Source: Chloroflexota bacterium
Lineage (GTDB): Bacteria > Chloroflexota > Anaerolineae > Promineifilales > Promineifilaceae
Assembly (NCBI GenBank): GCA_024277135.1
Contig: JAJRVV010000072.1
Span: forward strand, 1 to 46,860
Reading direction: 5' to 3'
Length of the DNA: 46,860 bases
Below are positions 33,746-40,631 of the stretch, one piece after another. Positions within the stretch are counted from its first letter, which is position 1; every line of letters starts with the position of its first letter. A model generated the notes under the pieces. The model did no database searches and had not been told where the DNA came from. It was given only the letters and a program-made list of their open reading frames with translations. The translations under genes were made by a program, and so were the position numbers.

Positions 33746-35500
33746 TCACTCCCCCCCCGTGTCAATGAAGATGATAAAACGCTGCACGGCCGTCTCCTCA
33801 CTCGTTTTGATGGCGGCGGCGAAAGCGGTGATGGGGCGCAGCACGGCCGTGCCCTCGCGCACATCCGGCGCATCGGCCCCCATTTCCCGTTCCACCCAAT
33901 CCAGCAGCCCGGTCACGTCGGCAAACAGGATGGGCGTCAAATCGGCCGGGAAACTTTGCCACGCTTGTTGAAAACGGCCGTTATCCGCCAACGACGCGCC
34001 TGTTCCCAGCGGCAAACTTTGCACGGCCGCCGCATCCGTTCCCAGCAACAGATAACCAGACCCAACCCCATAAACCGGCTTGATGTCCGGCAGCAAAATC
34101 GAGTCTAACTCAAACAAAGTCAGGCCATCCGCCTCCAGCGGGGCGATCACGCCCATCCCCGTTTGCGGATCGCCGATTTCGGCGTTGATCGCCGTTAACG
34201 CATCCCCCATTTTAGCCTCGTCGGAAACGCCGACAGCGGCGACACCGCTCAGGTTAGCCAACGCCGCATCCTGACCGGGCAAAACGCCGAGAGCCAGCCC
34301 GCCGTCCAGCAGGGGGAAGAAATCCGTTTCCGGGTTAAAGCCGAATTCCTGGGCAAAGAGGCGCATGGATTCCTCAAAATCCTCCTGGCTGGATCGGTTG
34401 ATGACGGTTTGCCGGTACGCATCCCAAAAAGAAGCGGCGTTGCCGCCAGTGGCGTAGAGGAGGGTGTCCTGCGGGAAAAGCACGGCCGTATCCCCCTCAA
34501 CCCGCGCTATCGTCAACAAAGAGCGTTCTAATTCCGTCATCTTTTCCGGATCAAGCAAGGTGACGCTGTCAATCTGCGCCCCTTCATCCACCAGCGAAAT
34601 GGAGACGGCCGTGCTACGCACATAGGTTTGGCTCAGTTCAGTCAGATCGGGTTCCACTGATTCAGGAGATTCGGACAAAGCCGCCAGACCGGAAAAAACT
34701 TCACCGAAAAGGTCAATGACGATCTGGTTAACCTGGGCATTGTCCATGAAAAATGTGAACAGCCGGTCTGAGGGCAGTTCGGCAATAGCATCAGTATAGA
34801 GCGCTGAATCGGCCAGCGACTCGCCGCCTTGGGCGTCAATAGCTTGCTGTACCGCCGTCAGGCTGCTACCAATCAACACCAGGTCATCTGACCGGCCAAA
34901 GGCCAGCGTGTCGAACTGGACAATGGCGATGTCGTGATAGGTTTGGGCGACGGCCGTTTCCCCCGAATTATCCGCCCAACCCGCCGCCAGCTTTTGCAAA
35001 AAAGCGTCGCCAGCCTCCCGGTTCCGGCTTTCCACCGACACAATCCACTGCGCCGCCGCCGCCGCCGAATCCGCATCAGTATCCACCGAAATCAAGCCAA
35101 AGCCGGCGTACTGGCCAATCCAAGAGAGGACATCCTCTTCCAGCGACAGCCCCAGCTCCGCCATCAACATTTCATCCAGGTTAGCGCGCGCCGCTTCCTC
35201 GTCCAACTCCGGCGCGGCGCGGGCAAAAGCCTTTTGCAAAGCCGCCAGCCGCTCTCGATTCACCTCCAGCAGATTCACCCCAACATACGCCGGACTATCG
35301 GCCGGGATGGCCTGAATGGCGGCGTCATAACGACCCGTCAGCCGCTCCACGATGTGCCAGCCAAACGGATCGAGCCAAAAGAGCGCCAGACTGCCGACAA
35401 CCAACACCGCCAACACGGCCGCGCCGCCCCACAACTTGCGCGAAGACGGCCGTGTGGGCGCGAATTCCGTTTCCAAGTTCGTCCATTCGTCTGCCATCAT
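33746..35500 (-). CDS. DUF3352 domain membrane protein
   Basis: A 584-residue protein. A short cytoplasmic N-terminus precedes one membrane helix (about 23-43, LWGGAAVLAVLVVGSLALFWL). The rest is a large external region matching DUF3352, with AAIQAIPADSPAYVGVNLLEVN, LGLSLEEDVLSWIGQYAGFGLI, DNAQVNQIVIDLF, DTLLYATGGNAASFWDAY and LLDGGLALGVLPG. Function is unknown; the family is common in Chloroflexota and cyanobacteria as an exported protein. Two adjacent ATGs (35500 and 35497) are possible, with GGAG upstream. It is downstream of the LppX-like lipoprotein gene on the same strand, 64 bases away, with a perfect palindrome in between. Confidence 0.85.
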   Translation of the reverse strand: MMADEWTNLETEFAPTRPSSRKLWGGAAVLAVLVVGSLALFWLDPFGWHIVERLTGRYDAAIQAIPADSPAYVGVNLLEVNRERLAALQKAFARAAPELDEEAARANLDEMLMAELGLSLEEDVLSWIGQYAGFGLISVDTDADSAAAAAQWIVSVESRNREAGDAFLQKLAAGWADNSGETAVAQTYHDIAIVQFDTLAFGRSDDLVLIGSSLTAVQQAIDAQGGESLADSALYTDAIAELPSDRLFTFFMDNAQVNQIVIDLFGEVFSGLAALSESPESVEPDLTELSQTYVRSTAVSISLVDEGAQIDSVTLLDPEKMTELERSLLTIARVEGDTAVLFPQDTLLYATGGNAASFWDAYRQTVINRSSQEDFEESMRLFAQEFGFNPETDFFPLLDGGLALGVLPGQDAALANLSGVAAVGVSDEAKMGDALTAINAEIGDPQTGMGVIAPLEADGLTLFELDSILLPDIKPVYGVGSGYLLLGTDAAAVQSLPLGTGASLADNGRFQQAWQSFPADLTPILFADVTGLLDWVEREMGADAPDVREGTAVLRPITAFAAAIKTSEETAVQRFIIFIDTGGE

Positions 35501-35523
35501 TCACTCCTGTTCGTACTACCAAC

Positions 35524-35552
35524 CCTCCCGGAGGTTCCGAACCTCCGGGAGG
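35524..35552. repeat. Perfect intergenic palindrome of the GAGGTT family
   Basis: CCTCCCGGAGGTT (35524-35536) and AACCTCCGGGAGG (35540-35552) form a perfect 13-bp stem with a CCG loop. It lies between two same-strand envelope genes, has no T-run and resembles the palindrome at 13271. Confidence 0.75.
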
Positions 35553-35564
35553 ATGCCTGAGACT

Positions 35565-36272
35565 CTATTCGTCAAACGGCGGTTCAATCGTCACCGTTTG
35601 CCCAAACTGGCTAAAGGAAACCAGCCATACGCTTGGCTCTTCAGCATCCGGCTCCGGCTCCACCACTTCTGCCTGAACCAACGCAAACGTTTCCGGCCGA
35701 ATCCACAACGTCACCGTCACCGGCTGCGGCCCAATCAGCCAACCGCTCATCTCATACAATCGTTCGCCGGTGGCCGAACCGGTCACTTTGTACAAAAGCG
35801 CATCGTCCAGCTTTTCCGTTCCCAGCAACCTCATGTCACTCATGTCCTGGCGCAAAACGGCTTGCAGCCCCACCTCGCTGTCAAACAAAACAGTCGGATT
35901 AAAGCCCCAATTGGGTGGCAGTTCCTCCCACTGTCCGGTCAGTACATTGGTTTGCCACTGGAGTTCATCTATGCTGATGACGCTGACATCCGTCACCAAT
36001 CCGGGCGCGATCACCCGCACCACCGCCTGAGCGCGGTCGGGCGCGGTGTAATCCCCTTCTGCCAGCCGAAACACAACGGTGTTGTCTGGCGGATCAACGT
36101 AAGCGGGCGCGCCGACGCGCTCGATGAGGAAGTGAAATCCGGCCGTCCCTTCCATTTGGCGGGCGGCGTTTTGCACGATGTCGGCCGGCGGCAAATCGGG
36201 CGGAGGCGCGGGGCGGCAGGCAGTAATGCTCAAGAGTATCAGCCAGAGAGCGGGAGCGAATTGTTTGACCAC
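35565..36272 (-). CDS. LppX/LprAFG-like lipoprotein
   Basis: A 235-residue lipoprotein with lipobox SITAC (Cys19) and a Pro-rich spacer. Its body resembles the LppX_LprAFG fold, a half-barrel that binds lipids in mycobacteria: ARQMEGTAGFHFLIERVG, AQAVVRVIAPGLVTDVSVISI, GWLIGPQPVTVTLWIRPETFALVQAEVVEPE. A hydrophobic pocket and lipid-carrier role are inferred from the family. The start is GTG; no strong ribosome site is seen. It precedes the DUF3352 gene and could be cotranscribed with it. The region upstream (36273-36452) holds two ACGGCCGT copies and no clear promoter. Confidence 0.7.
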   Translation of the reverse strand: MVKQFAPALWLILLSITACRPAPPPDLPPADIVQNAARQMEGTAGFHFLIERVGAPAYVDPPDNTVVFRLAEGDYTAPDRAQAVVRVIAPGLVTDVSVISIDELQWQTNVLTGQWEELPPNWGFNPTVLFDSEVGLQAVLRQDMSDMRLLGTEKLDDALLYKVTGSATGERLYEMSGWLIGPQPVTVTLWIRPETFALVQAEVVEPEPDAEEPSVWLVSFSQFGQTVTIEPPFDE

Positions 36273-36452
36273 GATGAGGAGTTTACCTGAGCTTTTTCAC
36301 CGGGGCAAAACGGCCGTCTCCCTGGGAAATTAGTCCTGCCATGACCTTAGCCCTGTTGTGGGCACGGCCGTTCATCACCGATAATAGACATAGGGAAATA
36401 TCTCACCAGAGGTACATCAATTTCATAACCAAAGGCCATCGCCGAAGCGGGA

Positions 36453-37784
36453 ATGGCAAGACGAGCAAACACAATGCCGAATACAACCACTGTTACCGAC
36501 GCCTGGGATTGGGAAACGGCCCGCCTCTGTTTGTGGCTGGCGCAAAAAATAGAGACATCTTTTTCCGGGACTGTTCTTGAGCGCAATGAAAAAACGATTG
36601 CGCTTATCAAAGAACGATACCAGAAAGCGATGGCGCCCGGCCGTATCAAAATCCCACCCGGCCAGGAAACCCGCTTCTTTGAAAAATTAGTAGACGAAAT
36701 CATCGGCTTCGGCCCCCTGGAGTCACTGCTCAATCAGGATGACATCACCGAAGTCATGGTCAATCGGGCCGATCTCGTCTACGTGGAAAAGCGGGGCAAA
36801 CTCGCCGAAGCCCCCATCCGATTTGTGGATGATGCCCATGTGGAACGGGTGATCAACAAAATCATCAAACCGCTGGGCCGGTTCGTAGACCGCAGTTCGC
36901 CGTTGGTGGATGCCCGGCTGCCTGATGGCTCTCGCGTCAACGCCGTCGTCCCCCCCTGCGCCATTGACGGCCCCAACATCACCATCCGCAAATTCTCGCG
37001 GAACCCGTTTGGCATCCAAGACCTCATCAATTTCGGTAGTCTCAATGCCGACATGGCCGAGTTTTTGCGGGCATGCGTCTGTTCCCGGCTGAACATCGTC
37101 GTCTCCGGCGGCACCGGTTCCGGCAAGACGACCCTGCTCAATGTGCTTTCGAGCTTCATTCCCGATGAGGAGCGCATCATCACCATTGAAGACGCCGCCG
37201 AGTTGAGTCTGCTGCAACGGCACGTAGTCCGGCTGGAGACCAAAAAGCCATCGCGCAGCGGCGACACGGAAGTGACCGTCCGCGATTTGGTGATCAACTC
37301 CCTCCGTATGCGCCCAGAACGGATTGTGGTGGGCGAATGTCGCGGCGGCGAAGCTCTGGACATGCTGCAAGCGATGAACACCGGCCACGATGGCAGCCTG
37401 ACCACCATTCACGCCAACACCCCCCGCGACACCATCTCCCGGTTGGAGACGCTGGTGCTGATGGCCGGGATGGATTTGCCGCTGTCGGTGGTGCGCAAGC
37501 AGATTGTGTCGGCAGTGGATTTGATTGTGCAGCAGTCTCGCCTGCGGGATGGGTCGCGGAAGGTGATCAATATCACTGAAATCGCTGGCATGGAAGGGGA
37601 AACGGTAGTGATGCAGGACATTTTCCGTTTTGACGAAAAAGGGGGGACAGAGAGCAAGGTTGTTGGTGAGTTTGTGCCCGGCGGCGGACGGCCGCAATGC
37701 GAACAACGGCTCAAAAATCATGGCTTCAAACTGCCGGCGACCATGTTCCTTGCTTCCAGCGCCATGCGCCGACGATCCCGGTAA
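36453..37784 (+). CDS. CpaF/TadA-type secretion ATPase, without visible tad neighbours
   Basis: A 443-residue type II/IV secretion ATPase. The N-terminal three-helix part reads ETRFFEKLVDEIIGFGPLESLL. The core has DITEVMVNRADLVYVEKRGKL, Walker A GGTGSGKT (219-226), an Asp box RIITIEDAAEL, Walker B MRPERIVVGECRGGEALDMLQAMNTGHDGSLTTIHANTP and a His box. CpaF/TadA hexamers drive assembly of Flp/Tad pili. Here neither cpaE/tadZ, tadB/tadC nor a pilin gene is adjacent, so the machine parts must be elsewhere or this ATPase has another use. ATG at 36453 or 36474 is possible. The mtaB gene follows 56 bases later. Confidence 0.92.
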   Translation: MARRANTMPNTTTVTDAWDWETARLCLWLAQKIETSFSGTVLERNEKTIALIKERYQKAMAPGRIKIPPGQETRFFEKLVDEIIGFGPLESLLNQDDITEVMVNRADLVYVEKRGKLAEAPIRFVDDAHVERVINKIIKPLGRFVDRSSPLVDARLPDGSRVNAVVPPCAIDGPNITIRKFSRNPFGIQDLINFGSLNADMAEFLRACVCSRLNIVVSGGTGSGKTTLLNVLSSFIPDEERIITIEDAAELSLLQRHVVRLETKKPSRSGDTEVTVRDLVINSLRMRPERIVVGECRGGEALDMLQAMNTGHDGSLTTIHANTPRDTISRLETLVLMAGMDLPLSVVRKQIVSAVDLIVQQSRLRDGSRKVINITEIAGMEGETVVMQDIFRFDEKGGTESKVVGEFVPGGGRPQCEQRLKNHGFKLPATMFLASSAMRRRSR

Positions 37785-37840
37785 TGGGTAATTCCTGAGC
37801 CGCCGTGCCTACGGCCGTCCTCTCAGCTACAATCGGCGGC

Positions 37841-39142
37841 ATGAAACTGTATCTGCACGCCATCGGCTGCCGCCTGAACCAGAGCGAAATTGAGACGATG
37901 GGCCGCCAACTGCTGGCCGCCGGGCACACCCTGGTGTCCGACCCGGCGCAGGCGGATAAAGTTATCGTCAACACCTGCGCCGTCACCGCCGCCGCCGCCC
38001 GCGACGGCCGTGCCTTCACCCGCCGCGTCCACCGCCAAAACCCCGATGCCGAAATCCTGCTCACCGGTTGCTACGCCACCATCGCCGCCGATGAGCTGAC
38101 CCAGGCGGCGGGCGCCGGCCGCATCGTCGCCAACGCCCAGAAGTCCCAAATCGCGCAGCTCATTGACCCGGACGTCACCCCGCATACGGCCGTTTACGAC
38201 CAGGAACCGATTTTGCGCCAATTTTTGGCCGGCGCCATGGGGCGCACCCGCGCCTTCATCAAAGTGCAGGATGGCTGCAACAATCGCTGCGCCTTCTGCG
38301 TCACCACCATCGCTCGCGGCGCGGGGCAAAGCCGCCCGTTGGCGGAGGTGACGGCCGAAATTCAAGCCATGACCGCCGCCGGGTATCAAGAGGCGGTGTT
38401 GACCGGCGTGCATTTGGGCAGTTACGGCCGTGATCTGAACCACAAAACCGACCTGCGCCGCCTCATCGCCGCTGTTTTGACCGATACCGACATCCCCCGC
38501 CTGCGTCTCTCCTCGTTGGAGCCGTGGCAGATTGCAGACGGCTTCTTTGAACTGTGGCAAAGCCGGCGCTTGCTGCCCCACCTGCATCTGCCCCTGCAAT
38601 CCGGCAGCGACCACATTTTGCGGCGCATGGCCCGGCGCGCCAGCCGCGCCAGCTTCCGCCGCATCGTCCAGGAGGCGCGCGCCCACATCCCCGATCTCAA
38701 CCTGACCACCGACATCATCGTCGGCTTCCCCGGCGAGACGGAGGCGGATTTTGGGGACAGCCTCGATTTTGTGCGCGAAATTCGCTTTTCCCGCCTGCAC
38801 GTTTTCCCCTACAGCATTCGGCCGGGCACGGCCGCCGCCGCCATGCCCGGTCAGATTCCCGGCCCGGTGAAGAAGGAGCGGGCGCGGCGCACGATCCAGT
38901 TGGGGCAGAGGTTGAGCCTCGATTTTCACCGGCAGATGGAGACGCAGACGCGCCCGGTGTTGTGGGAGGCGGCCGTCGGCGCCGATGCGGACGGCTTGCG
39001 TTGGGCCGGATACACGGATAATTACGTCCGGGTGTTGGCGCATGGCCCGGCCGATTTGTTCAACCGGGTCATTCCCGCCCGGCTGCTCAATGCCGCGCCG
39101 GACAGTATGCGGGGCGAACTGGTTTTGAAGGATGAGGGATGA
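37841..39142 (+). CDS. mtaB: tRNA (N6-threonylcarbamoyladenosine(37)-C2)-methylthiotransferase MtaB
   Basis: A 433-residue radical-SAM methylthiotransferase that adds a methylthio group to t6A37 of tRNAs. The N-terminal cluster uses Cys10 (AIGCRLNQSE), Cys46 (NTCAVT) and Cys77 (TGCYAT). The radical-SAM cluster uses Cys146, Cys150 and Cys153 (CNNRCAFC). LQSGSDHILRRMARRASR and LTTDIIVGFPGETEADF follow, with a TRAM-like C-terminus. The pattern CRLNQSE and length favour MtaB over MiaB or RimO. ATG is set by the conserved MKLYLHAIGC. Two starts of the next gene (39132 and 39153) lie at its 3' end, so the pair may be coupled. Confidence 0.9.
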   Translation: MKLYLHAIGCRLNQSEIETMGRQLLAAGHTLVSDPAQADKVIVNTCAVTAAAARDGRAFTRRVHRQNPDAEILLTGCYATIAADELTQAAGAGRIVANAQKSQIAQLIDPDVTPHTAVYDQEPILRQFLAGAMGRTRAFIKVQDGCNNRCAFCVTTIARGAGQSRPLAEVTAEIQAMTAAGYQEAVLTGVHLGSYGRDLNHKTDLRRLIAAVLTDTDIPRLRLSSLEPWQIADGFFELWQSRRLLPHLHLPLQSGSDHILRRMARRASRASFRRIVQEARAHIPDLNLTTDIIVGFPGETEADFGDSLDFVREIRFSRLHVFPYSIRPGTAAAAMPGQIPGPVKKERARRTIQLGQRLSLDFHRQMETQTRPVLWEAAVGADADGLRWAGYTDNYVRVLAHGPADLFNRVIPARLLNAAPDSMRGELVLKDEG

Positions 39143-39152
39143 GGGCGGAAGG

Positions 39153-40562
39153 ATGAAAAAGAGGTGGTTTATCGCTTTGTTTGTTGGTTTGTTGGCGGGG
39201 TGCGGTGGTCAAGCGGCGGGGAGGCCGACGGCGCCGCCTGTTCCCAATCCGCCGACTGCGCTGCCTGCCGCTCTGCCGGATGCAACCGCGACGGCCGTTT
39301 TGCCCCAGCCAGTAGTGACGACGGCCGCTTTGCCCTCACCCGCTGAGATGACGACGACGGCCGTACCTGCCAGCCCTCCCATTTTCAGCTTCACCTACCA
39401 GCAGCCCGACGGCAACCGGGTGTCGGCCGGCGTTGGCCGCTTGCCCAGATCATTGCCGCTGGACATCCCCCTCGACGGCCAGCCGGAATGGGTGTTGGCC
39501 GCGCCCATCGGCGATGGCGTGGTGTGGTCGGTGATGTTGGCCGACGGCCGGGTTCAAGGCTTCCAGGTGAATGGGGCGGGGGAGGCGACGGCCGTCAATC
39601 TGCCCGATCCCGGTTTGGCCGGATTCGCGCCCATCATGCGGCTGACCGGGGATGAAATCAGCCTGCTCCGCGCCCCAACCAGCCCGGCCGCCGGCAGCCA
39701 TCCCGTCATCTTCAACCAGCGCGGCGATATGGCTTATGGCACGGCCGACGGCCGTCTCGTTTTATCGGATGCAAATGGCCTGTCCCTGGCGGATGTGGCC
39801 GTCAACCCGCTGCCCGACGCCCGCATTCTGTACGACGAAAACGGCCGTCTGCTCCTGCTCACCGACCCCGCCGACCGGTACGGGCATGGCGTGTTGGGGG
39901 ATGGCCTGGAAGCGGGCGGCGTCACCCTGGTGGAGACCGCGCCGGAATCCCGCGTCGCCCTTTCCATCCCCATCCCTGAACCGGGCGTGGTGGAGGGGAT
40001 TTCGCCCATCTGGACGGATTGGGACGGGGACGGCCGGCGGGAGATCATCGTCACCCAATCCGACGCCAACCAGGGGGCGCAGGTGGTGGTGTATGATGAA
40101 TCGGGAACTGAAGTGGCCGCCGGCCCGGTCATCGGCCAGGGGTTTCGCTGGCGGCATCAAATTGCCGTAGCCCCCTTTGGCCCCAACGGGGAGATGGAGC
40201 TGGCCGAATCGCTGACGCCGCACATCGGCGGCGTGGTCGGATTTTATCGCTGGGAAGGGGATGCGCTGCGCATTGTGGCCCAACTGCCCGGCTACACCTC
40301 TCACGTCATCTACTCGCGCAATATGGACATGGCGGCGGCGGCGGATTTTGATGGGGACGGCCGTTACGAGCTGCTTTTGCCCAACCAACAGCGCACCGAA
40401 TTGGGCGGCATTCGGCGCACACCGTCCGGCGCCGAAGCGGCCTGGACGCTGCCGTTGGACGGGGTGATGGTGACGAATTTGGGGATGGCGACGGGGACGG
40501 ACGGCCGTTTGTGGCTGGGCGTAGGGCTGGCTGATGGTACGCTGCGTCTCTGGTTGCCGTGA
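39153..40562 (+). CDS. Lipoprotein with FG-GAP/VCBS-like beta-propeller
   Basis: A protein of about 469 residues. It has a signal peptide with lipobox LLAGC (Cys17), then a Thr/Ala/Pro-rich spacer (20-75) rich in T-A-V, the product of repeated ACGGCCGT copies. A propeller domain follows, with two integrin-like calcium loops, DWDGDGRREI and DFDGDGRYEL. Substrate or partner is unknown; such domains mediate surface binding. The start could also be ATG at 39132 or GTG/ATG positions in the GGATGAG repeats that cover the junction with mtaB. The 3' end meets a convergent hybrid kinase gene through an inverted element. Confidence 0.75.
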   Translation: MKKRWFIALFVGLLAGCGGQAAGRPTAPPVPNPPTALPAALPDATATAVLPQPVVTTAALPSPAEMTTTAVPASPPIFSFTYQQPDGNRVSAGVGRLPRSLPLDIPLDGQPEWVLAAPIGDGVVWSVMLADGRVQGFQVNGAGEATAVNLPDPGLAGFAPIMRLTGDEISLLRAPTSPAAGSHPVIFNQRGDMAYGTADGRLVLSDANGLSLADVAVNPLPDARILYDENGRLLLLTDPADRYGHGVLGDGLEAGGVTLVETAPESRVALSIPIPEPGVVEGISPIWTDWDGDGRREIIVTQSDANQGAQVVVYDESGTEVAAGPVIGQGFRWRHQIAVAPFGPNGEMELAESLTPHIGGVVGFYRWEGDALRIVAQLPGYTSHVIYSRNMDMAAAADFDGDGRYELLLPNQQRTELGGIRRTPSGAEAAWTLPLDGVMVTNLGMATGTDGRLWLGVGLADGTLRLWLP

Positions 40563-40563
40563 A

Positions 40564-40624
40564 CAGTATTCAGTGAACAGTGTGAACCGCCAACTGAACA
40601 CTGATAACTGCTCACTGAATACTG
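40564..40624. repeat. Heptamer-built inverted element at a second convergent junction
   Basis: CAGTATTCAGTG (40564-40575) and CACTGAATACTG (40613-40624) are a perfect 12-bp inverted pair enclosing further seven-base units (AACAGTG, CTGAACA, CTGATAA, CTGCTCA). It fills the gap between the FG-GAP lipoprotein and the convergent kinase. The arms match those at 33664-33737, about 7 kb away in an equivalent position. Confidence 0.8.
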
Positions 40625-40631
40625 CCTATGA

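Noticed and set aside
37823..39043. 406-codon open frame on the minus strand opposite mtaB
   Set aside because: It mirrors a strongly supported gene, its protein is low-complexity (G, A, Q, V) with no family features, and long antisense frames are expected in G+C-rich genes.
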